Of a stretch of DNA of 64,000 nt, positions 14,301 through 32,400 are shown piece after piece (position 1 is the first letter of the stretch; each line of letters begins with the position of its first letter). The notes under the pieces were generated by a model, which worked only from the letters and a program-made list of their open reading frames with translations, did no database searches and was not told where the DNA came from. Location of the stretch: NCBI GenBank assembly GCA_013433145.1, contig CM024181.1:496001-560000 (forward strand), read 5' to 3'. The stretch comes from Ascaris suum. Lineage: Eukaryota > Nematoda > Chromadorea > Rhabditida > Ascarididae. The position numbers were made by a program, and so were the translations under genes.

Positions 14301-17300
14301 ACGCAGACTTTTGTTAATTAACTCTCACATTCTTTTTATTTCACATTTCACGAATGCATACAGCCATTTGAGAGAAAGTGGATGGAAAAATGAGAAAACA
14401 AGTTGTCTAAGAATGTTTACCTGTAAATTTAGGTAAGCATGCTTGTTAATTTACACCTATAAGTTTTAGAACAAACCAATGGATTCACGTAAAATGGGGA
14501 ACATCTATAAATGTTTCCATATAAGTTGCCCTACAAGCGGTGTTCGAAATGAAACACACAGCATTGGAATTGATGTATATGGACAATGCAGATATATTAA
14601 TATTTGACACGCAGAAATCGTTCAGAATTCGATAAGAGTGGATTTTGAAGCATGGATCCAACCTATATAGAACGACCTTTATGAGTTGAATGGACGCTCA
14701 ATAAGAAATAAGAAAAAGCACAACATGTGCTCTTTAGTGAAGTTCTTCATCAATGAATAACGAAGAGATTGTATAAATTCACCAAATTTATTTCTTTAGC
14801 TAAGTTGTGCAGTGCTATATAAGCTGCATGAAAGTTATTTAGAAATTGTCAAATTTTTATGGCTATTTGAGGATGTAATTATCCTCAATTAAGTTTATTT
14901 TGATTATTTTGGATCAATTCGATGGCACTGATAGATGAAGATTTTTGGTACATGCAAATAACGATGGTTTCCCTAAAGAATATTGGTGCTTACGCCTCAA
15001 ATTCGAAAACCTAATAACTAACCTTGAAGGTTTTTCGATAAGATTCCAAACTTTTCTACGGTATTCACCGCATCGAAGATGTTTAAAATAGTTTGGTTTT
15101 TCATATTCCTCTTCGTTCTCACTTTGATGATCGACGGTAAGTTGATCGGCACAACAACACGATGCTAGATACGCATCCGGGACAATGCCCCAATAATCAA
15201 GCTCATCGAGCAGATCTTGTGGACACACATATGTTGGTTGATGAATGAGACCTAAAATAGAATCAGTCGGTCAGAATGCTGAGCACCTTGCTCGGCTGAT
15301 TTGAGTCGCCCATCAGTTCGTTATCTGATCAGGATCGACCTTGAAGGTGGCAATATCTTCAGATTACTGCATTCATTGGCTTGTTTGCATAATGCACAAT
15401 ATCTGTTAAATTCGAGACAACATTCAACATTTTTCGTCGCACACCGATTTCTTAGAGGTGATTTGTAATGACTTAATTACGAAATCAATTCTGAGCATTA
15501 AAATAAAACAAATACAGTTTAAAGAGCTCTTCGACGAAGATTGATATAGGATTGTTACTGAACTCTTTTAGAGAATTCCCCATTCTATGAGCGAAGTTTC
15601 TGCAGAATGGAAATTTTTGCCCTCGAAAAGCTCCTTAGATGTAAACTCAAGAGCATAGTATGCTCCACGTTAATTTCACTACCGAAATTTCTAACGTACA
15701 TCATAGCAATGATTGATTCTGATGAAAATAAAATTTTGAAAGCTTTGTTTGACGTCAACATTTTACTTCTCTAAAATCGAGTAAAACAACGTCGTTTAGG
15801 TTAAGGTGGATGACAAACAAGACGAGATTTTCCTCGTTGTTTCGAGTTTTCACTACATTCTTCATGACAAAGAATTTTCCATGCATCTTTCCCCTTCTTT
15901 TTCGTTTTAGATATAGAGATATAAGTTGGAAATTTTGATTTTCTAAGAGAAATGACAATTATATGGTCGGCAAATAGCAACACAAAAGTTTAGCGACGAA
16001 TAGAGAACTTCGAAAGATGAGAAAGCTAATACGGCTTATGAATATAACGAGTAACGCAGCGAACATATACGAATACGTGATAGCAAGGATAAATACGTTT
16101 CAAGAAAATAAATATAATATTAGAGTTTCTGTTCTACCTGTGAGATAAAATTGATAGATGATATGAAATAATAGTGGTGCTCTCTCAAAGTAATATTCGC
16201 TAACATCATCGAAATATGCATCAACCATTGTTAGTCTCTGCTCGTGAGGCACTCGTAACATCCAATAAAGTCGACCTTAATTGAGGTTATTCCTTGGTCG
16301 AATGGTTTTCAAATAACATTCAATGCTATAAAGCAACATTATGAGGAAATATTCATCAAAAAAAGTCATTTTAGCTACGAAATAAAAGAGTGTACCCCCT
16401 AAATAAGATGAGGAAACCACCGAGTAAGCATCAGCGCATGCAAAAACTTGACCATTGGTGAGAAGATTGTAACGAACGAATACTATATTGGCTTATTACA
16501 GCATTTATCTCTACTCATTCTTTCATGTAGTCAAAAAAATGTGACAGCTCACTTTGCAATTAACCATGTAGCTTGAAATATTTGATCGCGACCGATCAAT
16601 TTTGAGTGAGTGACCAATGGATACTTTTCATTTAAGTAAAAATTCTTGAAGAATTTCTTAAGCGAAAACAGGAATGCATAAATTTCAACAGAATGTCGAA
16701 GAAAATCTATCGATCTCATCTTTTAATTAAGAAAATGAGATGAATAAATTTATGCAAATTCTCTATCGATGCGGTGATTGATGGCCGTTAAGTCATTAGA
16801 GTTAATATTGGAGTTGCAATCAAAAATTTTTTACGCGCTTTTAGAACTATGTTCATCTCTTGTAGTGAGTCATTTCGCATTGCATCCGATTTCAGCTCGA
16901 GTGAATGAGATCCTCAATGAAAAAATTTCTTGCTTGCCTTATATCACTGCGCTCATCCGAACTCCAATCGCCTCTTCTTGAAATACTTCATGACTACAAA
17001 CAAACAATATTTGGAATCAAGTATTAGAGCCCCCGGTCCTCTATTCAATTTTATATCGTTGCAATTATCTTGACGTCTACGCATAGCCTTAAAGTGGCCA
17101 TTATCTTATACGAAAAAATTTTTGAATATTTCGGGCAATGAAATTGTAAAAATCAATACCACAACGCCTTTCGTTGACCGTATTCGCTCGCAGCAGAAAA
17201 TGGGTCCCACCTACATTCACACGTAGAAATTGATTAGAGGGGATGTTATCGGATATAACCTGAAAAGAACTTCCTCAATATTAGGTGTAGACCAATAGAC

Positions 17301-18239
17301 AAATGAAGAGGAGGACCCAACCAGCTTCCTAAAGATGAAGGAAGCAGCCCTCCGTCTTCCCTTTCCCTCTTTCATTTCGCTGCGCATAGTGCATTCCCAT
17401 AGTCGGGCAGGAGGGTGTGTATCGATGGCAGAACTATCAAATATGATAAGCTCAAAAAATGTGAAAACCTATCGTAGAAACTTTTGTGTATTTAATTAGA
17501 TAAAGCTTAACACAGCGAAATAGAATATGAAGCAATAAAAGAGGCAATGCATATTTTCTCTCATCAAAACGTTTCAAACTGCAAAGCTCATTGTTATCAT
17601 CTAATTAGCAACAACGGCCAATTTAGACTAATTAAATAAAACAGTTACCAGATAGCAAAACTACAATTTTTGCAAAACTTTTTTTCAGTTCGCCACCTGT
17701 ATTATGACTTCCGGCAAGAAGCAATAGGCTTCTTGATTATGAACTTAAGCGCTGCAAGCATCAAAGGAAAAATAAATACTAACGAAATTGATTGTTTAAA
17801 ATAGGTACGCTTGTGGGAAAAGCAAAAGCTATAGAAGAACATATTAGGCGATTGTCTGTACTTATCTTAATTCTTTCGTCAACAAAAGAAGCAAATAAAG
17901 CTGAAAGTTCATTGAGGTAAGAATTCACACTGAAGTTTAAAAGTTAATTGCATACGATGTCCGGGAAGTAATTAGGATTATTTTTGGAATCCATGCATCG
18001 GCAACGGTTCCTCCTAATACTATACAGAAAAAGATGTTACCTCAGCAGTGCTTTGTTCGAGTTTTGTTGATTCATCTTCGGCGAAAAGGCTGTCAGCAGT
18101 TTGTGCACAACCAGCTTCAGAAGTGCCCCCAACGGAAGTTGACCTCTCTAAGCGCTCCCTAAACGAAAGTCATTCCGCCATGAATGGATGATTTAAAATA
18201 GGAAACATTCTCTTACCGTTTGTTACCTTTACCACTCAT
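5298..18239 (-). CDS. Shab-like voltage-gated K+ channel, spliced, 14 coding exons (~504 aa)
   Basis: Plasma-membrane Kv channel alpha subunit. Exons in transcript order: 18239-18217, 18158-18041, 17259-17160, 16275-16138, 15251-15023, 12829-12693, 12370-12138, 11644-11540, 11219-11086, 9691-9666, 8705-8676, 7996-7926, 7461-7361, 5367-5298. All phases join without a stop. Domains: T1 (VNVGG at residues 61-65; H-x5-C-x21-CCC from H130, a zinc-type T1 as in Kv2-4), S1 213-235, S2 264-283, S3 294-315, S4 with R333/R336/R339/R342/K345/R348, S5 about 366-388, pore W405-W406 and T412-T-V-G-Y-G-D418, S6 426-448 with PIT at 444-446. Homology is clearly Kv; Shab/Kv2 or a nematode exp-2/kvs relative is the best fit, exact subfamily unsure. 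The first and last exons rest on phase and splice sites only. All splice pairs except the acceptor of the 26-nt exon are GT-AG. Confidence 0.9.
6793..6805. repeat. Poly-C run within the channel gene
   Basis: Homopolymer of about 13 C in the intron between exons 13 and 14. Similar C runs occur at about 8869-8878, 27722-27731 and 45710-45719. Confidence 0.95.
6975..7051. repeat. Short degenerate direct repeat in a channel intron
   Basis: Two copies of roughly aggaaattagt.ctaaggtatt..gat.tct, about 30 bp each, with starts about 45 bp apart. Intronic, no coding signal. Confidence 0.6.
7361..7461 (-). CDS. K+ channel exon 13, post-S6 region
   Basis: Acceptor gtgttcag, donor GGAAAC|GTAAGT, 101 nt. 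Begins VDNFMKVAEGEQ, which continues the S6 exit (Kv IVNNF equivalent), then an acidic stretch followed by the basic FRRLRPRGRVE. Confidence 0.9.
7926..7996 (-). CDS. K+ channel exon 12, S6 gate
   Basis: Acceptor aatttcag, donor ATCATT|GTGAGT, 71 nt. Reads GKLVATGAIACGVLVLALPI followed by TII. The hinge glycine is present, but the usual S6 PxP bend is PIT. Confidence 0.96.
8676..8705 (-). CDS. K+ channel exon 11, 30-nt microexon encoding YGD of the filter
   Basis: Acceptor ttttttccag, donor GCAC|GTAAGT. Encodes (G)YGDVTPTTA(L), completing TVGYGD with the previous microexon. Both splice sites are strong and the phases fit. Confidence 0.93.
9666..9691 (-). CDS. K+ channel exon 10, 26-nt microexon encoding pore helix end and filter start
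   Basis: Encodes (W)CIVTMTTV(G). The match to the Kv P-loop and the exact phase on both sides leave little doubt that it is real. The donor is G|GTTGGTTGG, inside a short GTTG tandem. The bases before the exon are tttccg, not the expected tttcag. No AG nearby gives an open frame without inserting extra residues into the pore. Confidence 0.85.
11086..11219 (-). CDS. K+ channel exon 9, S5 and pore turret
   Basis: Homology places the acceptor after ttcattgaag, giving an unbroken linker KTLK-ASFRQLG. A stronger-looking acceptor (gttaccag, exon from 11234) lies 15 bp upstream in frame and would insert five residues (WRSLK). S5 reads MVVLTGVIFFSTLVYF; the exon continues through EKDEPGSEFYSIPAAC and ends inside the second Trp codon at donor TG|GTAAGT. 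Confidence 0.93.
11540..11644 (-). CDS. K+ channel exon 8, S4 voltage sensor
   Basis: Acceptor ttgatttag, donor TTAAAG|GTAAGT, exactly 35 codons. Reads VIRILRVLRVIRVLKLGR: basic residues at every third position, as in an active voltage sensor. The S4-S5 linker GLQMFGKTLK follows. Confidence 0.97.
12138..12370 (-). CDS. K+ channel exon 7, S2 and S3 segments
   Basis: Acceptor atttttag, donor ATCAAG|GTTATA, 233 nt. S2 contains EQICIVWFTLEYVSKML; S3 contains LNMIDLMAILPFLIEI with the conserved Asp. The S3-S4 loop is very short (INTEELRDIK). Confidence 0.97.
12693..12829 (-). CDS. K+ channel exon 6, S1 segment
   Basis: Acceptor gatttcag, donor TCGG|GTTTGT, 137 nt. Reads SSTAAQIFAAFSVLFLLISI, then CGLVLGSLPELQVP: the conserved S1 helix and start of the S1-S2 loop of Kv channels. 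The short S1-S2 loop carries an N-x-S site (QNSS), a possible N-glycosylation site. Confidence 0.95.
14150..14250. repeat. TTGCAA-rich imperfect inverted repeat in a channel intron
   Basis: The block contains ctgttgcaaat and, about 60 bp on, atttgcaacag-like sequence in inverted order, with many ttgcaa/tgcaat words between. Similar TGCAATTG-rich blocks occur near 37320-37480 and 50275-50400. It may be a dispersed foldback-type repeat. Confidence 0.4.
15023..15251 (-). CDS. K+ channel exon 5, T1 domain with zinc-type Cys cluster
   Basis: Acceptor ctattttag, donor TCAAG|GTTAGT, 229 nt. Encodes CPQDLLDELDYWGI, a hallmark of Shab-like T1 domains, then a CCC cluster. H-x5-C ... CC is the pattern that binds interfacial zinc in Kv2, Kv3 and Kv4 and is absent from Shaker. 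The exon ends with RRKVWNLIEKPS, the T1-S1 linker start. Confidence 0.95.
16138..16275 (-). CDS. K+ channel exon 4, T1 domain core
   Basis: Acceptor caattaag, donor CACAG|GTAGAAC, 138 nt. Contains SEYYFERAPLLFHIIYQFYL followed by TG, the counterpart of the EYFFDRHP...ILNFYRTG segment of Shab-type T1 domains. The split Gly codon (G|GT) joins it to exon 5. Confidence 0.92.
17160..17259 (-). CDS. K+ channel exon 3, start of T1 domain
   Basis: Acceptor ttttcag, donor G|GTATTG, 100 nt. Encodes the T1 opening strand FLRVNVGGTHFLLRANTV, which matches the conserved xNVGGxxF pattern at the beginning of Kv tetramerisation domains. Exit phase 1 joins the next exon to restore a glycine. Confidence 0.9.
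18041..18158 (-). CDS. K+ channel exon 2, N-terminal cytoplasmic linker
   Basis: Acceptor cgtttag, donor GAG|GTAACA, 39 codons plus one base, leaving phase 0. The peptide is Ser/Thr/Glu-rich with no known domain and precedes the T1 domain. It joins cleanly to the T1-start exon at 17259. Confidence 0.75.
18217..18239 (-). CDS. K+ channel exon 1 (MSGKGNK-R)
   Basis: Seven codons from ATG plus two bases, donor CG|GTAAGAG. Only 58 bp of intron separate it from exon 2. It is the first in-frame ATG on this path; no AG acceptor lies just upstream, so the 5' UTR may run on. Short, lysine-rich cytoplasmic start of the channel. Confidence 0.55.
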
Positions 18240-18320
18240 CACCACCAGGCAATTACAATGAAAATGAATGTGACAGAATTGAGGATAAATATCACTCTTT
18301 CTCCCTGCTGCGCAAACACG

Positions 18321-19293
18321 TACATACCAGTTGGAATAGATATGAGCAAATATATGTTTACCAGTAGCGATTCTATGATTTCTCCTTGATTTAAAATTTT
18401 CGGTTGTAAAGTTGTCATCTCAAATGGCTGCGATTAGCGAAATTAGCTAGGTGTGTGCTTACCTGTGTGAATTAACCTCGATAGTCTCCTCTAGGCTGCA
18501 GATATACCAGGTGAATGCTTACTCAAGTGCATCCATTGCCATAATCATTTCAAAATTATTTCGTCAAGTATGAAATAATTTACTGGAAATTACAAGGAAA
18601 CAATCTTGAAAAATTATGTAAGTTTTGCGAAACTGGTTATTATTCACAGATGTGCATTCCCATATGTTCGCAGTTGTTCTTTCCAGTCACTTCACAAACA
18701 GATGACCACACATAACTGCGCAAAACATATCGTTCAACAACTCCACATTAAATCAATTAAGGTTGTCTTTGAAAACAACATTCGCAAAACTGCGCAAACT
18801 TATAAAAACGATAAGCAATATTAGAAGGGTTTCAACCAGGAGAACGAAGGTAAATGCTGGAGTTAATTAATGAATTAAAGGTAAGACTGTAAATTAATGG
18901 ATTAAGGTTGGAGACTTGGCTATCGAAAATGAGGACATTTGAAAAACACATGCGTAAAAAGAAGAAGTACAATGACGGCATTAATAGTCGCTTTAAAATT
19001 GCTCAATTTTCAACACTCATTAGTTGAGCAGAACACGTGGATCACACCTGGGCGGCAATCAAATGCACATTACTATTTTTATAGCAATACACACTCAAAA
19101 GAAGCAGGACGGCGATTTAGAACGTCGGAATTCTAAAGAGACGAAAAAGGACGTAGAAGAAGAGAAAAATATTATTGGAAATTTATTAATGGCAAATTGC
19201 AAATTTATATTATTATAAATTTAAAATTATAAAAAAATATATACATATCAGTTGGAATAGGCATGAGCAAATATAAGTTTACCAGTGGCGATT
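18321..19293. repeat. 52-bp direct repeat pair upstream of channel exon 1
   Basis: Copies at 18321-18373 and 19242-19293 match at about 47 of 52 positions (tacatac/tcagttggaata...taccagt..cgatt). Both lie between the two candidate first exons of the channel gene. They could be a duplicated regulatory element or a fragment of a dispersed repeat. Confidence 0.7.
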
Positions 19294-19446
19294 AATTGTA
19301 CATAGAAATAGAAGAGGAAATTGGCAAAAGAAAAAGCAATTATGAAATGCTTTTATAAATTTCAATAAATTTGCTGCATCTCTTTTGCAAATGTCTTGTC
19401 TCCTTTAACACAATTTTGCCTATAATTTTATGCATAAAGGTGAAGG

Positions 19447-19546
<100 letters not shown>

Positions 19547-20087
19547 GAGGTGAAGTAATAACAAATTTGTAACAGTAATATATATAACAATAATAATAAA
19601 AATAATAAAGCTCATAATCAGTAATAAATTTGTACTAAAATCAGTACTAGTGTTGTTTAACTGCTCATCATTTGTTAGAGATATATTTCTATGATTACGA
19701 GCCTGTATATAGGCTATCCCAAAATTGTTGAAGCTTACGTGGATTAAATAGTCTAGGCCTTTAATATTTTTCAATTTTGTATATAACTTCCTTCTGAAAA
19801 CTATTTAACTGCTACTCCTACATAGTTACTGCTTGTATAATTATGATTTCATAAGGCTCCTTTACAGCAATAAGTGTCGATGACTGGAAAGCTTAATTCT
19901 TAAATCACATCTTTCAAAACTTTCCAAGAAAAAAGTGAGCATTTCATTATCAACTTCAGTAGTTTTAACGAATTTAAGAGAAGTTTCTCCGTTTTTTTAA
20001 AGGAATTTTCTTCCATATTTCTGTCTTAACGATCGAAAAACAACCCACTCACGACATAGATATGACCAAATCAATTTGCCCACTTAC

Positions 20088-20158
20088 CTGCTTATTTTCG
20101 AAAAGAACGCGTTTACTGCAGTTAGTTCTATTCTGCTTTTAAAGGAATTTGATTCCAT
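20088..20158 (-). CDS. Alternative first coding exon of the K+ channel gene
   Basis: Starts at an ATG (20158-20156) and runs 23 codons (MESNSFKSRIEL...) to a strong donor, CAG|GTAAGT, ending with two bases (AG) of a split codon. That phase matches the second coding exon at 18158, which supplies the first base, giving Arg followed by ERLERS. The exon at 18217-18239 ends in the same phase and also gives Arg at the junction. The two are therefore mutually exclusive candidates for the channel N terminus, giving about 520 or 504 residues. No homology supports either; the inference is from splice signal, start codon and phase. Confidence 0.45.
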
Positions 20159-27024
<6,866 letters not shown>

Positions 27025-27452
27025 ATGGTGGTCAAAAAAGCATTCATTGCGTTAGGAAACAATTTCTTCTTCTGTCAACAATTGAGCAAAAAATTCTCTA
27101 GAACATCATAAGGTAAACTGAAATGACAAATAATTCAATTTCGGAAATTCAATGGGCAGGGTACTAGTGACCATCAATCAAGGAGGAAAAACAATGTGCA
27201 TTTAAGAAGGTTCTCGGTGATAGCTATGAATTTGAAAGTTTGTGGCATAAAAATGAGGAATTCAATGGCCGGTACACTTGGAGATACCGCCATAGGAATG
27301 CAGTGAGAATAATCTAGACCAGCAATGCAAATAAGCTGCTTCAAATAGGATTGAAAAAGATGAGACAATGAGGAGCGGAAAGTGCTGATGAAGGAATAAT
27401 AGACAGAAAACGCAAAGCACTACCTCTTATACGATGAATAAGTCACTTACAC

Positions 27453-27525
27453 ATGGTACACGCCCCAAATAATACATCTTTGCTGTGCTTTTTGCCGACA
27501 CAAAGTTAGCCACAATGGACTAGCC
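27453..27525 (-). CDS. Weak candidate exon
   Basis: A minus-strand frame reads SIVANFVSAKSTAKMYYLGR then VPC, ending at a GTAAGT donor, with gctag as possible acceptor. A second frame is also open. No partner exon or homology was found; it could be part of a repeat-derived gene. Confidence 0.2.
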
Positions 27526-28679
27526 TTTAGGCCATAATTATGTGTGGTTAGTGATTGATCGACACAGCTCTTTATGAGTTGAAGCACGTATCGACACATC
27601 AAAATATTATGCATTAACACATGCAGAATGGATTGGCTTGTTGAAGATACACTACAAAATCAAATGGGTACCGAATGCCGCAGTCATCATGTATTTTGGA
27701 AGCACGTATTGTTCGCCTACGCCCCCCCCCCCTCCTCCCCTTCCCCACCTCTAGCGTTCGTTAAATTTCTAACGAACTAGATACTGTTTGGAATTTGCAA
27801 GCATTTTATGTTCTATTAGATTTTTGAAGGAATAATTTCGTCACCTAAAATCCTAAAAACAAATTCAGCAGATCACTATCATTGCATCTAAAAGTTTTGT
27901 ACTGAGTGGAAGGCTCAGGAGAGTTAAATTTCTGAATTGTGTTTCATCAAAATCACTCTTACGGTTCCCGGTTTTTTCTTGATTCGTCGATACTTTCCAC
28001 TCTCTGAATTGTTTCAAAATACGTTCGAAGCAACGAATAAAGGGAATCGCTGTGAAAGTCACAAATTTCCTCTCTCAATATTTAAGCTTGTCTGAGGGAA
28101 TCGATTTGTTCTTGTGTTAGGCGAAAGCATAGTAGCAAAAAGTTGTTCTAAGAAAGCTTGCTAAAACATAATGAGTCGACAAATGTTGTGAACTGGACCT
28201 AGATGGCTGAGTACACGCCAAGTAAAATTAAAATACCTTCTTTATAGACGTCATATAATTCATGTAAATAATCCTCGAAACAACTCTTTATTCAGCATTA
28301 AGCTACTCTCAGTAAGTATTGGCACATATTTGGGGTTAACTTCAGTTATATTCAATTCATAGAAGAGATTGCATGTCATTCCAATACGGCAAAAAAAGGA
28401 AAACGGCGTTTCTTCAGGCATGTTGGAATGACAAGCAAAATTATTGCACAATAATTAATCGAAGCGCTTTTCTTGACAATGGCTCAATATTAAAGCCAAC
28501 TGACGCTATTCTCACGCAACTATTCAATAAAATATCCTTCAAAAGGTTCGAAGCACTTAGTTTAAAAACTTGAGGACAAGCTTGAATAGCAGAAAACTTC
28601 CTCGAGATCACGGCTCGAAATATAGCACATATTCTTCGACCTTAGAAGTTTCTTGCGAATGAATAGCGAAGACACCGCA

Positions 28680-29485
28680 CAAAAACAGCACTACAAGAGC
28701 AATTCGTTATCACGGAAACTAATGAACGTCCAGATGGATTTATATTTGAAACGGTCGTCGTCACAGGCCCGCGGCATCGCCCGATCCAGCGAGATCTCCT
28801 CCAATATTTCCTCAGCGTCGATTCTTCTACGGATGTACTTAAGCAGTTCTGGAATCTAGAGCTACTCGGTATTCGAGATCATGAATTAGCCGATGAACAG
28901 GACCTGTTTGCATTTCGCCACTGTGAGCAGAACACGCACATCGACTCCGACGGCCGTATCAATGTTTCCTTTCCATGGCATCGCAATGAAAACATTGCAC
29001 AGCCGCTGTCTGACAACTTTGGACTCTGCTAGGGGCGGCCGCATTCCACGTGGGAGAAATTGAGGAAGGTACCTCACCCTCTTGAACGATACGATGCTGA
29101 TATTCTCAACCAAGAACGCCTGGGAATCACTGAACGAATCATAAGTACTCCCAAAGCGCTTGAACATTACCTACCACACCAGCCGGTTCTACGTGAAGAT
29201 AAGGAAACCATCAGACTGGAGTGGTCTTCGAGGAGAGCTAAATTAAGAGGACAAGGCAGCAAAAACTATTACATTTTGCGAGGACCTGTATTACTTCGGA
29301 AATTGACCGCAGTATTACCTCGACGGAGCGTTCCAGCAATTATTATTGCTGACATAGAAAGCCTTCCATCAGCTCTGCCTTAATGTCAGTGACCGTCGTT
29401 TCACCAAGTTCCTGCGACTGCGAGATAAACAACGTCCTCCGAAAGCTCCAGCCCAGTCGTGTATCAATTTGCACGAGTACAAAGT
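28680..29485 (+). pseudogene. Bel/Pao LTR-retrotransposon reverse-transcriptase relic
   Basis: A decayed pol fragment on the plus strand. In order it shows FWNLELLGIRD, a VSFPWH segment, LERYDADILNQERLGI, PKALEHYLPHQPVLREDKET, YILRGPVLLRKLTAVL and AIIIADIE, the usual order at the pol linker and start of the Pao-type reverse transcriptase. Defects visible: an in-frame TAG at 29030-29032, an apparent deletion before SSRRAKLRG, and a frameshift near 29360, after which FTKFLRLRDK follows in another frame. The fragment stops before the YxDD catalytic box. No gag, integrase, RNase H or LTR was seen, so the copy is dead and truncated. Confidence 0.88.
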
Positions 29486-29489
29486 ATAA

Positions 29490-32400
29490 CATGTTTCAGA
29501 TTCTTTGTCAGTAAGCACCCGTGATACTTATCTGTGACGACAAGAAAGCAAAGATAAACGTCCTGTGGAGTGTACAGCAAAGAATCTCAATGGAATCGAT
29601 AGGACGCACACAATTGTTGATCAGAAGAGAAAGAAAGTTAACAAATTTTGCTAAAGAAAGGAAAATGCGCTCGGTGAGCAGTCGATATCGAACTCTATCT
29701 CGGCTTAAAAAGCTTTCTCGATTCCTTTTTACTGAGCTAGCCTCTTAGATACTGGAGGATGTTCTGGTTCAAACTTGTCTCTGTTAGTTAAAGAATTAAA
29801 ATTTAGTAGACGAACACGCCTCAAAGCACGTGCGGAAGGTACCCAATGTCAATGTGCTTTCCTCAGTTGAGTAAATGTGACGCATTTTCACTTAAAGCTC
29901 GAAAAATGGAACATCACAATAACTCGACACTTAAATCTTACAAGTTTGCGACAGGTGAATTACAGGTCACCAAATTCAAATTTTTATCTAATATTTTAAA
30001 GTAATTGCATCAAAACTTGAATACCGTCCACGTGAAGCGCTGCGTCCAGCTAGCCGTAACGACGGGTAGACGAGCATTACTCTTAGGCGGTATAACATCT
30101 CAACTGCAACGAGCAGCGCTTCTTGTGGCAGCAATAGTTTTTTGCAATTCAACGTAACGTTAATTAGAAATGCACAGCATTATACAAGTATTGCGAATTG
30201 GCTTCTGCATTTGCATGCACGCATATTTGATGTAATTCAATGCACACGATTCTGATCCAGCACCGATCACCATGAAGCGTTTAGCTATGATACGACCGAC
30301 ACTCGTAAGTACACAAGCCATCAGAAAATAATACCTCATTCAACAAAGGTGAAATGGAAAAACAAACATCAGCGAGCTGGCCATTACCTCCATGTTCTGT
30401 GAGCTACTAGAAATGCAAGAAGGGCTGATCATAGTCATTAAACCCAACTCACCATATACGAGACACCCTCTCAGTCCAGTTAACAGACAACGAGTCATCG
30501 AGGTCGGAATTCATAAATGAGCGAAAAAGCAGATAAGTAAGTAGAAGCAGATATCTCTCGTCTCATCTTTCAACAATATTTGCACTCTGATGGTCATTTA
30601 TGTGATTGGACAAAATACCTATAATATGTCGAACCCATAAAAGCGCACACTCCATCCATGGCACTCTGCTCATGCATCTGATATTAATATCCCGAGGATG
30701 CTATCATACCAGCTAGCTAGACATTTTTTTGACTATCTCTTATTTCAGAGTCAGTACTTTTGCATATTCGGGTAATCCTCTTGTTATTTTTTGTTTTTGA
30801 TGTAGGTGTGGAAGATGTTCGATTGTTTTCTCTCAACGTTCACTATCGGATAGTGGTTCATTTCAATAAAATCCTAGAAAACATATCCATCATTTCCTTA
30901 GTTAAGTTGAGAGGCAGGAATAGTTTTAACATCTTCAGGATGTCAACTGATACCATTCCTATCATCGTTTCTTTTCTCTCGCCAAAATATGCAAAATGCC
31001 TCAATTAAAAGCCATTTGTAAAGATAGATGCAGAATCCTCAAAAAGTGCTCAACTTGTTAAAAAAGGATAACTTACATTTTACATAGGACTATTGATTCA
31101 TATAACACTGAACTTACTAAAAATAAAGACAAATAACTGTGAACCAATAGATAAACTTTTTTCTCCTTAGGAATTTTCCCAGTAAAATATTTCTACGATC
31201 CATAACGAAGAGAAAGAAAAAGAAGAATGAGGATGTAGCAGAATCTTTATCCATATACGAACAAATAAAATTACATAAACAGCGAAGAAATTAAAACCCA
31301 ATCGGAAAATATCAAAGCAGTAAGTACAGTTGAATATGCACGCTTTGAGAGGAAACATATATGAGCATGTGCAAGTGGAATGAAATAATCGAAAGAAGGG
31401 GAGATTTTTCTATTCAACGACGTATTGGCGGAAATTTACATCAAATTCAAAGTGCAATTGATTGAAGACAGTTTAAAACACTATTTGATGCGCAACGTTA
31501 ACGAACTAATTAAAATTGGTGAATACAACAAATCTCAGCGCAATAGTTCCTATGCAAATCATACTAGCAAAAGCAAACGGCGTTTTAAAAGAAGCACTGA
31601 AGAAGCCATTGTGGGTTGATAAAACAAAACCAACTCAGATTATCGTATCAGTACAAAAAACAATAGACAAGCAACAACCTTTCGATTACGCAATGTCAAG
31701 TCTTTCTTCAACAAATGTCAGCAAACAACTTGTATGCGTCCAACAATCTTTCCAACAAATCGTCTATATGGATGAGAAGCAGTGTGAGTTTGATGAGAAG
31801 CTCCTTCGATGATAACTACTAATTATATCGTTATATTAGTGCAGCAGACTCCCACTTTGAGAAAAAATGTTCTGATGGAGAGGAATGACACCAATCGTTT
31901 GATATTGATCCAAGCATGTCATATGCTTTCATAGTACCAAAGAATTTGGAATGCAAATAAAATGCAACACTCTGCATGATCAATGTAAGCTCTGTTAATT
32001 TGAATAATTTCATGCAACGGCACGATCTACTTGTTCACGAATGGTAGCAAACGAAACATCGTTAAGCGTCGTAACAAAAAACACTAGATCGAGTGATTTC
32101 AAAGCCAGTGAATGCTGAAGTATGGAGTCCGTAACTATAATTCACATTGTTTGCAGACTGAGAGGACAAAGCTTAGTGACACAAGGATCCTGCGGCGGAT
32201 CCGACAGATGTTTCTTATGAAACTGCATGACTTGAAGGTTTTCCAATGCAATGCGCAAGAAAAGCTCTCTTCAGGAATCATACAAAGAGAGAATGAAATG
32301 ACTTCTTTTGTTTTCTTAATTGAATGAGAGGATGCCAGCTTGCCGAAGGGAGCCGTAGAAGGTCTCCCACAATGTAATGCGATGAATCATATTCCGGCAG

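Noticed and set aside
15755..15983. Overlapping minus-strand open frames in a channel intron
   Set aside because: Lys/Asn-rich frames typical of AT-rich noncoding DNA; they lie between two firmly placed T1 exons.
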